Positions 17,613 to 28,236 of a stretch of 28,620 nt of DNA are shown in pieces. The translations under genes were made by a program, and so were the position numbers. This DNA is from Obelidium mucronatum. Lineage: Eukaryota > Chytridiomycota > Chytridiomycetes > Chytridiales > Chytriomycetaceae. The stretch's first letter is position 1. Each line of letters begins with the position of its first letter. Below the pieces are notes generated by a model. That model was given only the letters and a program-made list of their open reading frames with translations. It did not search any database and was not told where the DNA came from. The stretch lies in assembly GCA_025765595.1 (NCBI GenBank), contig JAIVFH010000320.1, positions 1 to 28,620 on the forward strand, written 5' to 3'.

Positions 17613-20600
17613 CTAAACGAAATACATTGCTTTCTTGGTTTTCGACGACAATGGCGCGTATTCGGCAATAGCTGCTGCCTCATCGCCATCACCGGATGCC
17701 GCAGTTCCGCTTTCAGATGTTCCAGTTCCACCGGGTCGGTGATAGCGGGCGTGCTCAGCGGCGAGGCCGGCATAGTACACTGCAGGTGTGACAGACACGG
17801 ACTTGTTTGCGCGAGCATACGTGTAACAAAGATTGAATGTGATGGCTTGAAACTCGTCGGAGGTAAATTTTTCTTCATCCAAGAGAACTTGGTAGTGTGA
17901 TGCACGAGAGGTTCCTTGGATACCAGCGTGGGAGTAAAGGAAAAAGTCGAAGCCAAATGGATGAGTAACCCCTTTTCCACAAAATGAACAAAAAAAAAAT
18001 TCAGTTTCTTGATGTATCCATATAATATGCTATTCCGATTTACCTGAATCAATTACTGTTCCCGGTTTCAGATTCCCCTTTTTATCTCCGTCACTGTCAT
18101 TAGTCGGTACAAAGCGATGAGAATGTCTCTTGCTGACAATGACCAGAGTCATTTTGCAATCGGAACATCCCATATGATGCATAGCATTCTTGATACTGTT
18201 TATCTCGGTCAAAGCAACCTCCTGAAATTGTCCGTCGCTGACACCGCTTCGGAAAATAACAAGTCTCTTTGGAAGGACATTATTGCGCGCCATGAATTGC
18301 TGGAAGAGGTTGCGAATCATCCATTCAAGGTTGAGAATTGTTTGATTTCGTCCAGCTTGAACACTTTCGACGGCACGGTACTCTACAAAGCTATTTTCAC
18401 GTAATTAGGTATGAGGGAGAAATTTTGATAAATAAAGAGCATCTACTTTCTATCAATTGAGCCAACGATGGCACACGTGCTGACACCTCCATACACTCCA
18501 GCTGGAGGGTGGCTAATGTCACAACCAATAATCATGGTAGGAGTTGTGCCAAAGTCGGACAGTCTTCCCAAAAAGCGATTGGGGTCGACAACAGTATTGG
18601 CGCCACCAAGCTTTGCATTGATCTTCAAAGCGAAATTAACTCCGGCTCCGGAAAGAAAATTTGGAGCTTTGCTGAACTGTTTTTCACGCATGCACTGAGT
18701 TATTGCGTCGACCCTCCCAGGATTGTTTGTCTCAGTCAAGTACTTGATTTCGTCATACATGGCACTTTTGCCAACCATAACGCAAAAGATCATGACCTTG
18801 CGAGAGTCTGTGGTTGAGCCGTGATCCCTAGATGCAGCAGATTTTGCCTTATCAACGGCTTTCCGCAAAGTAGTCTCGACACTCATTCCACCTTTAACAA
18901 CAATCACATCATCCACGTTTCTGCGAGCCATAGGGTTACCCAAGCGACTGCACTGCGTTGAAATTTCATCCAAAAGCCCCTGCAGACACTCCTTGTCGCG
19001 CGGCCTAAGTTGACCAAACACTGCAACACCCCATGTTGTCAATGGAACGCCTCTATAAAACGCGAATTTGCGAGCGTGCTGGTAGTCCAAACTTCCATCT
19101 CGGTAATTGAACCCGATTGCTTCCCCACCCCGTCCGCTCACTGTTGGAGGCTCTAGAACCCTCGCATCAATAACTTTCATCTTGCTGTCAATATCGATGC
19201 CCCACGCTTGTAAAAACTCATCGTCCCGTGAATCATTCTTATGCATTTTGAGTCTGCCGTCCAGCGTTTGTTTCTTCCTGTCTTCGGGTGCCTTGGCAGC
19301 CATCTTGATAACTTCAGAGGTTTGAATATCCGAAAGCTTTCCCATATGTCTTTGACCTTCACGAATAGTCAAGAGCTCCATGGGAATCAAGTCTTTGCCA
19401 CCACGACACAGCACGCAAGGTAAATCTGGGCGGCTGAGACGGATGCTGTACTTATTCATGAAATACTCGGCCACCGTACACGTTCCGCCTTCGTGGAGAG
19501 TGATTTTCGCGGTAGTTGCAGTTTCTTTTGATAAACCATGGATTCTATGGTTTCGACGGATATGGGAGGCCTTGACTCCAACTCCCTTGAGGTACTTTGA
19601 GATTCGAGTGAATTCGACTGTATTTGGAGAGAGTGAACGGACGTCGTTTTTGTTCAATGCAAGAGCGACTGCTACAATGACATTCACTGTAAAATAATCA
19701 CGATTTAGAAAAAAAATAAGTCGGTAGCAAAAAATAATGCAATACCTGCTGGATAAAAAGCAGTGAAAGACAGATCCACAGTCATCAGCAATTCATTCAA
19801 AGTAGGAGTGACTCCCAATTTCCAGCCATGGCCCAATGTAAAACCTTCAGGGAGTCTGAATCTTGGGTTATACGCATCGTAAAATCCCCAGTGGGTCGAC
19901 TTGTGGAATGAAGTAAACAACATGCCTGGCCGATGTGCGAGAATAAGGCGAACAATATTCAAACAATCCTGAGGTGGATCCCCCTCTCCTGTTTGCATAT
20001 ACTCGTGTAGTGCATCCATGCTGACAATGGCTGCGAAACGGACCTTGATTACAAATGTATTATTCCTTTTATAAAGATTGCGACAGGCTTTGAGTAAAAA
20101 AAAAGAAAACCGAAAAATAAAAGAAAAAAATACGTTTTCAAGCTTACTTTTTCTCGTCGGTTTCTCCTGGAACTGGCTTGCTATTTTTATCGTCCAATTC
20201 TTTTAATTCGACAAGAAACTCGGACCCTCCATCAGGAATGGCCAGCTGCTCAGTGGTCCAAAGATTCTTTTCTCCATCAGTGACACCGAAAATTTTAGTT
20301 TCTTCGGTCCATTGCTTGAAGATGCGTCTCGTGATTGAACGCATTATTGGCTTACCACTAGAAGTAGCTTCAGCTATAGTTGAATAAAATATCGTTTTAG
20401 AATGACTTGAAAGATTATTATGGACGCAAACCTCCGGAGTCTTTTGAGACGGATTTTGTTGTTATATCTGTACTTGGGGATAAGCTGATTGATTTGTGGT
20501 TACCAAAAAAAACCACCAACCGTATTGATAAAAGTCGCGACTTGGAATACTCCACAGTTTAAAACTGTTTGCAAAGACCTTGATTTTTTTCCCAACAGTT

Positions 20601-21644
20601 CCAGGCGTTCCAAAAGGAGGATTGAGCGCATGCAGCAAATTTGGCTCAGTCCCAGGTATGGCAGATGGCAAAACCAACGTGTCAGCGTCAATATCGTTCA
20701 CTTCTTGATAACTATTCTGACGGAAATCGGAAGTCGGCTCACGTCGGTTATCACGCCCACCGCCGCGTTGATAATTGTTGTTTGGTCTTGGTGGCGGGGG
20801 ACTTTGGGACCGACGTCTGTTACTGCGCTGGTAGTCATTTCTAGAACGTGAATCGTAACTTGAAGCTTGGGGACGCGAGTCGTTCCAGCTGTTTGTGGAA
20901 AATGTGGCAGGCTCATTGAAAGGAATGTAGTTGCTGCTGCTCCCTTGGTCATACGTTTGGCGAGGAGGTGGGGAACGCGCACGAGAAGAGTAAGAGGGTC
21001 TAAGAGAAAATTAATCACTAGTTATAATGACATCAAGTCAAAGTTGGGAATGAAGGGAGATATTTTATAAATTTGTACCTTGATTCCGTCGGACGATCTC
21101 TACTGCGATGACCAGAGCCACCGACTTCATTGACATAAGAAACAGTGATTCTGCTGTCATCGCTTAGCTGTGATAGATGACTTTCAGGATTCACAAGAGT
21201 GAAAAATCTTGTGCACAGCAAACCATGTAGTTATTCTTCTCTCTAATAGCGTCAGCGAGTCTAGAACCAGGTTCAAACTCGATAATAGCTGAGTCGTAAG
21301 AGGCTCCGGTTCGGAAGTCGACACTAAAGGTGGTAAATTGGTGAGATCAAATGGATATTCTCGATTCACCCTTATTTAGGTTCGTACTTTACGATGTTAC
21401 CGTATGCCCTGAACAGGAAGTTGACTTCATGAATCTATGTGTTTCGATAAGACGACGGCCGAACGTTGCAAAAGGCGCGATCAAAAAGTCACGACATGAA
21501 GGAGACGGTCTCAACGTCTCCCGCCACGCCAACGGGATCATAAACTCCATTCCTCATGGCGACTTGTTCATCCAGATCAAGCAAGGTGGAGGGGGCACCT
21601 ACCGAAGCAATCTTTCCAATCCGATCAACAAGGAGTTGATTCAT
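17613..21644 (-). CDS. Argonaute with N-terminal RRM-like domain
   Basis: Exons (minus): 21644-21516, 21434-21388, 21323-21079, 20999-20521, 20467-20432, 20373-20148, 20065-19746, 19686-18447, 18390-18044, 17971-17613; about 1,142 residues once one base is restored in a T5 run near 21215. Domain order: RRM-like (about 34-140, with [10 protein letters not shown] and SAIIEFE); Arg/Ser/Gly-rich linker; AGO-N ([12 protein letters not shown], about residue 267); PAZ ([17 protein letters not shown]); MID; PIWI ([19 protein letters not shown]); classic MYFV end. MID residues for the guide 5' phosphate are kept ([17 protein letters not shown]). PIWI keeps the first Asp and final His but has Gln and Ser where catalytic Glu and Asp belong. 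The exon carrying AGO-N has no in-frame ATG, so translation must start upstream. Role: small-RNA-guided silencing, probably without slicing. The first exon is the least certain. Confidence 0.88.
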
Positions 21645-21865
21645 TTTGTTTCGAGGAAAGTTTCTTGGGATAGGGAAGCAAAAACGCGATTCAGCTTTTA
21701 AAAAAGAACCAAGCAGCACAAGCCCAAGAAGATTCCAACTTACAAAATTACAGTAGAGAGAACCGAAAAAAAATAACATAAAAAATGGATTGTAATTCTC
21801 ATCCAGGCATTCACTAACAAACACCGTATCCTACCACCATCAATAAACCACATACATCTATGCAA

Positions 21866-23038
21866 TCACACAAGATTCTGAAGACGTTGAGCAATGGCAA
21901 GCTGCGTTCGGGTCAAGTTTGACAAATATACAACCATCAACAGATCCTGTAGGTGGTTGTTGAACAGCTTCTCAAATTCGCCAGCTTCAATTAATGGGAC
22001 TGCAGAGACAGTGTCCAACAAATACCGTCCAATGGTATCATTTGGAGGAATTTCTCCAGCCTAATTAAAAGGGTTAATATCGCATGGTATGAATGGAGTG
22101 ATGCATTCAGAAGTGTGAGTGTTGTGATGCAATCAATATAAAATGAGAATTACAATCGATATCACCGCCTTCAACGGAGTGACTTCCGCCTTCGGCGGTA
22201 CGTTAATACCTGAACACCAGCAACCCATTCTTGAATATTTTCCACCATTCCAAGAATGGCAACAACCGCCCTCTCCAAGTTATCCATATCCGACAAAACT
22301 CCAGTAGTTGACGCATTGGCTGAAGAAACATCAACGAAAACGTCATCAACCAATTGAGGTCTAGCAAGAGAAATCAAATCCAAAGCCGATCGTTCAGCAT
22401 CATTCAATTTAACTGTGCATGGAATTGGAAGAAACATTGTTCCAGCAAATTCGGAGGTGGGGACACCTGCTTCCGAGCTAAGATGTATGAACATTTATAC
22501 ACGAGACGAGAAGAGAGAAAAGCAAAAAGAAATACAACATACGTCACGAAAGCTTTGATGCCCATCCGCCCATCCTTTAATTCGGCATCAACAAGCAGGT
22601 GGAGTGGAGTAGCCAGGACGTGTGCGTATTCGGCGGCAAAGTACTCGTGGATCAGGGCTGAGTTTGCATCGACCTTGTCCCCGGTCGAGTACCAGCCGAC
22701 AATGTTTTCCTTGGGGTTCGCCTGCAGATGCAGGATGAGCATCTGTGTCAGGTGCTCCGAGTCGACGGACACCTGCAACACGAGATTAGATTGGGCCTAA
22801 CGAAGGACAGCCGCACCTCCTCGTCGTTCTCGGTGATGCTCAGCGGAAAGGCCTGGCGCACGTCGACCTCGCAGCCGTCGTCCGAGGCGACGCCGAGCAG
22901 CGCGCCCATCACGCGGCCGAGGTCGTCGGGCCGCCGCTGCGCGTGGCTGAGGATGGCGAGGAACACGGCGGGGTCGACGACGGCGCCCTTGGCGGACGCG
23001 AGCTGCAGCGACAGAAACGAGGCGTCGACGTCGTCCAT
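21866..23038 (-). CDS. EIF3F: Translation initiation factor eIF3 subunit f
   Basis: Exons (minus): 23038-22817, 22772-22543, 22477-22210, 22060-21866; 304 residues, near the usual eIF3f length, phases consistent. The MPN domain covers about residues 20-155, with NPKENIVGWYSTG and LKDGRMGIKAFV matching eIF3f. The canonical JAMM metal ligands are not all present, as in most eIF3f. The C-terminal part (DTIGRYLL to the end, including LLMVVYLSNLTRTQLA) is the conserved helical region that packs in the eIF3 MPN/PCI core. It acts in 43S pre-initiation complex assembly in the cytosol. Intron 1 is only 44 bp. The first exon is strikingly GC-rich compared with the later ones. It starts 48 bp after the stop of the GTPase-like gene on the same strand. 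Confidence 0.95.
22186..22198. repeat. Small hairpin next to an eIF3f 5' splice site
   Basis: ccgcc-ttc-ggcgg, located 11 bases inside eIF3f intron 3 (22061-22209), with a related ccgccttc at about 22165. GC-rich in an otherwise AT-rich intron. Confidence 0.5.
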
Positions 23039-23086
23039 TTGTTGGCGTTGTTGGTGTTGAGAAAAGAAAAATAAAAAATAAAAAGT

Positions 23087-24945
23087 TTATTGCTTCTTGC
23101 CCTCCGCTACCACTACGCCGTGCACCATCTCGCTGGCAAACTGCTCCAGCTGCTGCGTCTCGCTGCCGTCATCGGCGGCAGATGCGTCCACGGCGCCCCC
23201 TGAGGACACCATCTGCATCAGTCCCTCCTTGCTCAGCGTTCCGCTCTTCAGCATTCCCTTGATGGCTTCTTTGCTGCCATTATACACCTCCTTAAACATG
23301 GCTCCTACTTCTGCATCCATTGTAAAGTACGGTCGCCCCACACCGATTCCATTACCCCTTGCATTCCTGTCCTCCATTGCTCCTGCACACATCCGAGTCA
23401 CTGCAACCCCCAAACTCAGTGTCAACGTAGCGCAGATTACAACATCTAGTGTGTGAGTTTTCTTGTCAAATCGCAGAGATATTTCACAAAAAAAAACAGA
23501 AACTCCAACTCACCAATCACGCCTCCAACCACTGTCCCAAAACCTGGAATCAACTTCATCATGTCTGCACCCATCAATCCAAGCATCGGAGTAGCCATTA
23601 TATTCTTGAAAAGCCCCCAGTAGGTGCTCTTGTTTTCCAATCCATACACACTGCAGATGGAATTCAAGAGAGCCCATTCAGTAGCAACAAGTAAAGGCGC
23701 ATCTATAAACGGAATTGGGTTTGCTCCGAATCCTGCAGCCAATAGTGTACTCGTGATGACAAACACTTTGGCATAGTCAAACTTGGGTGTCGGGTCGATC
23801 AATTGTGCGATTTGGAATCTTCTGTTTCGGGTCATGTTTGTATTGTTGCTGCTATTACTTGCGGACGTGGTAGCAGCGGCGGTCGCAGAATTTTCAGTAG
23901 CATTAGGGGTATCGTTACTTGTATTGGATTGAACAGCTACGTCTCCTGCATCCGCCGGATCAACAGAAGTAGCTACAGCAGCAGGTGCAGTAGCAGTAGC
24001 ACTAGAGCTCGATTGTTCCGATGGATAATTCAACAAAAGTTTCTTGATTGTTTGAATAAGCGGCATCAATTGGTGGCCGGCTCCTAACGGCTGATTATCA
24101 ATCTTGAAAGCATTTAATGATAGATCGCACTTGTTATTGGAGCAAAAATAGCCATTGAACTCTCCAGATGGATGCTTCTTGCGAATCGACATTGAACCAC
24201 AATCTTTTGGCAAAAGTCATTATTAACGCTGCCCAACAGTCCACTTATCAATATTCTTACCAGAACATACTGGAGGCGGTGGATTGCTCACTTCGCAAAT
24301 GTCGAAATCGACTCCTCTCACAGCACCATGATTACTGCCTTCTAAACTCGTAATTGCATTCCCCACATCTTGTGCCACACGGGTAGCATCCTCATCACTC
24401 CTCAAATCCCTCTTGCTCAATAAAACTAAAAATGGAACCCGAGAATCCAAAACCTTCCTCACAGCAGAAAGGTCTAAATCAGTTGATTCTCCAGCAACCA
24501 TAAACCAAACAAGGTCTGCATTTTCAAGCGGCTGCTCGGCATCGAACCGAAACACGTTGACGAATTCAGTTACTTTCTTCTTTTTGGACGGATCCTCAGC
24601 CTCTTTGTCCTTCGAGGCAGAATCAATTTCGCTAATCACGTTGGGTTCATTGTATGTTCGAATCGAGACACCAAACACACGATCGACCAATGACGTTGCA
24701 CCGCTTCCCCTAGATCCAGACACAAGAAGTTGAAAAGGTGTCCCCATAAGCTTCTCGAGCATGTTCGGACTGTGGTGGTTGTTGTTTTTGGCATGGCCTG
24801 CTGCTTCATCAAGCGACTCTGAGGGTCCCTCAGCAACCGATGGCGGTGGCGGCGTAGATGACTTGTCTGCGAGAGACAATGAAGAAGACGGTCGCCGTGT
24901 AAAGAGGTTGCTCAACCGTTTCGTGATTGTGTTGTTGTTCGACAT
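23087..24945 (-). CDS. Degenerate GTPase-like protein with zinc ribbon and hydrophobic tail
   Basis: Exons (minus): 24945-24261, 24203-23514, 23445-23087; 577 residues. I chose the MSNNN start because an upstream ATG would overlap the divergent gene. After a Ser/Pro-rich N-terminus, residues about 78-225 resemble a P-loop GTPase. However, the Walker A reads GSRGSGATS with Ala in place of Lys, and the G4-like motif is SKRD rather than NKxD. Across the first splice, VCSDC and FCSNNKC form a CxxC...CxxxxC zinc ribbon (about 226-255). A Thr/Ala/Asn-rich linker precedes hydrophobic segments (GFGANPIPFIDAPLLV, MKLIPGFGTVVGGVIG) resembling the DUF697/YcjF-type tail of membrane-associated GTPases. 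A Gly/Ala-rich segment and acidic tail follow. Family assignment is tentative and function unknown; nucleotide binding may be lost. Confidence 0.7.
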
Positions 24946-25010
24946 TTGATTTTTGATTGCGAACTTTAGTTTTATTGGAAACACGTTCTGTCTATTTATA
25001 GAAAAACGAG
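24946..25010. promoter_or_regulatory. 65-bp bidirectional promoter
   Basis: Only 65 bases separate the ATG of the GTPase-like gene (minus, 24945) from the ATG of the membrane protein (plus, 25011). Both core promoters and 5' UTRs must fit here or overlap the neighbouring gene. A TATTTATAG stretch (about 24992-25000) is the only TATA-like element. Confidence 0.5.
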
Positions 25011-26087
25011 ATGGATTCTCCAACTCCAACTACAACAACAGCTACTGGCAGTAGCTTGACTGCTTTGTCGCGGTCAGATAAAACCGCTCCAAGTAGTGCA
25101 TCCGCGACTGTCATGGTATCGCAGATAACTACCACGACTCCTTCTCCTCCAGCAGCTGTTGAGAGTTCAGTGCCCGCGCCTTCCCTTCTTGGACCTATTC
25201 TGGGAGGAGTCGGTGGATTCATTTCTTTGCTGGCTTTGATTGCCTGTTTCACGTGCTATCGGCGCACTCTCGTTCGGAAAAGCTCACCTGCACCGTCAAG
25301 GGACACATGGTCCACAAGCATTGAGTCTGGGTTTCTGCAGTCTGGTACAGATGCTTCTTCTTTTGCAAGTTGAGTTCCTGGCTCCTTTTTTTGATAGTTC
25401 ATGTTAACGATCTCCCCCCCACTGAAATAGCTGGCAATCAACCGAAGCGAGGTTCAATGATTTCAAATCCAAGAGTATCTGGAATAAGAAGTATTGGGGG
25501 GGCAAGTCAGAAAGATGTGACTGCTGTGACGAAATCATGGGCAACTGGAGCCACGGTGGCACACCAGCAACAGCAACAACAACAAAAACAATACTCAGCC
25601 ACAGGGAATAACTTTTCTAGCAGTAATTTAGCGAATCGATCCATTACACCTCTTCCATCCAACAATGCCAACATGGTCAATAAGGAGGTTGCCAACAATT
25701 ATTCTGGTGGCACTGGCACTTCAATGAATCATCGCATTGACACTTCCACACTAAACGGTTGGAATGGAGCAAACAGTATTTCTGCGGAATCTAAAGTCGG
25801 AGCGGCAGTATTATTGAATGATGCAAATCATCTCGACAACAACAGGTCAATCACGTTGCTGCAAAACCAAGCCAACGACTTGGAACGCATTCTTAAAAAG
25901 AAGGAGTTGTATCAGAGAATGAGCATGTTTGGAAGCGTGTATTCGACGTCTTCGTCAGGTGGGGTCTGTTGACACTAATTCTGTTTCCACGCCGCATCAA
26001 GCCGACGATAGTGCAAGTACGTTTTCAGATATTGATAGCTTGCATTATAAACCCCCTGGACGTTGGACTGATTTGGAAGAGGCTTGA
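25011..26087 (+). CDS. Single-pass membrane protein with Ser/Thr-rich ectodomain
   Basis: Exons 25011-25368 and 25431 onward (donor GTTGAG, 62-bp intron). The first 60 residues are rich in Thr, Ser and Pro, like an O-glycosylated stalk. A single membrane helix follows (about 62-88, LLGPILGGVGGFISLLALIA) with a Cys-Tyr-Arg-Arg stop-transfer. The cytosolic tail is rich in Asn/Ser/Gln with a run of seven Gln, and has a short helical stretch (LLQNQANDLERILKKKEL). There is no cleavable signal, so the helix may act as a type III anchor. As written, the frame stops at 25972. Removing one G from the GGTGGGG run (25959-25965) extends it by 38 residues to 26087, ending WTDLEEA. Layout recalls fungal surface sensors of the Mid2/Wsc kind, but no homology is claimed. 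Confidence 0.65.
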
Positions 26088-26358
26088 AGAGGACATTTCA
26101 TGTTCTATTGTTCCACTTTTCGACTTTTTTAGTCCCAAAAGTTTTTCTTATTGCCCCCGTGCGTATTTGCTAATTTATGGCTTTTCATCAAGCTGAGTCA
26201 AAAAAAAACACTTGTCCAAATTTCAAATCGTGAATTGCAACACATGAATTGCACAAACGCACGGGATTAGCGACGTATAAAACTGTTGTCCAAAAGAAAA
26301 CAACAACAAACCCCGTGCTGAGATAAAACATACAAGTACAAAAAAAAACCAGCAAGCA

Positions 26359-27243
26359 ATGCAGTCTACAGCGCGTCTATTACAGTCTCAGCGATTCTCA
26401 AAGTCGCTTCCAAACCTCATCAGTAGCATCCAAATCGCAACGACCGGCAGTGGTCATACGCGAACCCAGCTCATTGAATCGCAGGATCCAACCGTTCAAC
26501 TCCCACAGATCTCTTATACACTTCGAAACTCCCACAGCCAAAGTCAAGTACGATGGAACGAGTCTGCTGCATTGAAAGTTCTTGTGACCACGCCGTCGAA
26601 CGCACCGCCACTTCCAGGGAGATCAACAGAAATAGTGGACCTCACAATAACAGTGCCAAAGAACACGAAACTATCCCATTTTTCATTGAAGGGCAACGCA
26701 ACGTCGGATCTGGATATTCCAGGACCAGGTCCGTCCACAAACCAACTCACTGTAAACGTTGATTCTGGAAACACATACCTGGAATCTCACTCAACAGGGC
26801 TTTTGAATATTAACACAAACCATGGGTTCATCACGTTGGGTGATAAAGTGCAAGCCACGCGGGCGCAGTTGTATACCCACTTGGGAGACATTTCGGGTGC
26901 CTTGAGAAAGTTCACCGAAGTGAACGCACATACAAATCGAGGAACAATTGCGTTGGAGTTGGAGGCCGGAGTTCGGGTTGGGTCTGAGATTAAGGCGACA
27001 AGTGGGTTTGGAGATGTCAAGCTACGTGTGAATGGATTCACTGGGAACGTGGTTGCACAGAGCTCTGGACAGCCTGTTGTCACAGTGGTTGAAGGAGATG
27101 GAAAAGAACGTACACTGGTTCTTCCGGTTGTGGAGAAGGTGGAGGTTCCAGGAGAAGTGGTGGTAACTGTTGGGGATGGGGGTAGTGGAACGATCTTGGG
27201 AACAGCCGAGAAGGGGAAATTGACTCTTGCTTTGGGAGTTTAA
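26359..27243 (+). CDS. Beta-strand-rich protein, possible DUF4097-type adhesin fold
   Basis: Intronless, 294 residues. After about 90 N-terminal residues, alternating strands and repeated short units appear (GNTYLESHSTGLLNIN, TNRGTIALELEAGV, GSEIKATSGFGDVKLRV). This is reminiscent of the DUF4097 'toast-rack' beta-helical domain found in putative adhesins and fungal proteins of unknown role. The N-terminus has basic and hydroxylated residues and no acidic ones for about 40 residues, which could be a mitochondrial targeting signal, though this is weak. No catalytic motif, membrane segment or signal peptide is evident. The start is the first ATG after an A-rich leader. Confidence 0.6.
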   Translation: MQSTARLLQSQRFSKSLPNLISSIQIATTGSGHTRTQLIESQDPTVQLPQISYTLRNSHSQSQVRWNESAALKVLVTTPSNAPPLPGRSTEIVDLTITVPKNTKLSHFSLKGNATSDLDIPGPGPSTNQLTVNVDSGNTYLESHSTGLLNINTNHGFITLGDKVQATRAQLYTHLGDISGALRKFTEVNAHTNRGTIALELEAGVRVGSEIKATSGFGDVKLRVNGFTGNVVAQSSGQPVVTVVEGDGKERTLVLPVVEKVEVPGEVVVTVGDGGSGTILGTAEKGKLTLALGV

Positions 27244-27870
27244 TTCCTTTTTTAGAGGCGATTGGCCTCATAAATTGTTTGTGTATGAATATATTATGTG
27301 GCCCCTTAATATTAAAATGAGGGGAGCACTGTCACAATTGTGCAAGTCTACCCCGTGACACAGTTTTATGATTCGCAATCCAAGCGAATGAATATCAACT
27401 CGAAACTGGTGTTGAGTTTGAAAGAGAAACGAACACGGTAGCTTCCTGGAAACCGATTCCGGTTTCTGCGTGCAATCACTGCAGCCGTTAGGGTGGTTTG
27501 CCCGGCTGAAAACCTCTATTTTTCAAATTGGGTGTTTCGGACCTAGCCGAAGGTGGTCTGACAGTGGAAAAATCCGTCGAATTATCTCGTGTGTTGAAGA
27601 GTCTTGGGGTTGATTTGGTAGACTGCAGTTCTTGAGGTGTTGTTGCTCCCACAGACTCGTCCTTCCTTTTTGGGCCTGACTATAACTTCCCATTCTCGAA
27701 TTGCGTGCGTAACGAGTGTGGAGTTTTGACTGCCGCAGTTGGTGGAATCACGGAAGCGCAGCCGGCATCTGCCCAAAATTACCTGAATTTGATAATTTAA
27801 CCGGCTCCCTTCTCATCCTGCTATCTGTTTTTTGATATTTTAACACCTCAAAAAAATCCCTCCAGCTTGG
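27244..27870. other. Intergenic region, one hairpin, no gene
   Basis: No supported ORF. A perfect stem-loop gaaaccg-attc-cggtttc lies at 27449-27466. The rest is unremarkable, and short ORFs on the minus strand look like chance. Confidence 0.45.
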
Positions 27871-27879
27871 CGTTGTCGC

Positions 27880-28150
27880 CGGCGTGACACGGACTCTTGC
27901 GATTTTTGTGCGAGTGTCTTCAAAAGTTCTTTAGGAAAGGACCATGATATTGTTATGGACGAAGCGACATCGTCTGTGGATGCCGAATCGGATACACACG
28001 TATCCAGGAAGCCATGAAGACACATTTCCAAGAAGCGGTTTTCAGTATAATACGATTGCGGCATTTGATTAAGTCCTAGTGCTGGAGCATGGAAAAGTAG
28101 TGGCAAAGTTCGAAGCACCTCATGTTTTGTTTGTTCGAGCGAGGGCCTGA
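27880..28150 (+). pseudogene. Decayed ABC transporter nucleotide-binding domain fragment
   Basis: Frame-broken remnant of the end of an ATP-binding cassette. IVMDEATSSVDAESD (27948-27994) is Walker B plus D-loop. After a frame change, IQEAMKTHFQEAVFS leads into the region where the H-loop lies. After a further change and stop, VLVLEHGKVVAKFEAP (about 28075-28120) is the standard C-terminal strand pair. The SSVD and E-x-P pattern favours the ABCC (MRP) group. The upstream signature motif is unrecognisable. At least two frameshifts within 150 bp and no upstream exons indicate real decay rather than a single error. Confidence 0.75.
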
Positions 28151-28236
28151 GAAGAATAGTGCGATTTGTCGTCTCGGTCAAGGGTGTGTGGATATTTTGT
28201 TGTCAGAAAAAGAATTGTCAAAACCTGAGACGAAGA

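Noticed and set aside
18443..18817. Plus-strand ORFs across the Argonaute PIWI exon
   Set aside because: Shadows of a 1,240-bp coding exon with unmistakable PAZ/MID/PIWI motifs on the minus strand.
21351..21701. 116-residue plus-strand ORF opposite the start of the Argonaute gene
   Set aside because: It is codon-aligned antisense to the RRM exons, whose spliced minus-strand reading gives a recognisable fold with matching phases. The plus ORF has no such support.
24946..25029. Upstream ATG at 25029 as start of the GTPase-like protein
   Set aside because: It would overlap the divergent gene's start at 25011, and the added residues have AT-rich, non-coding composition.
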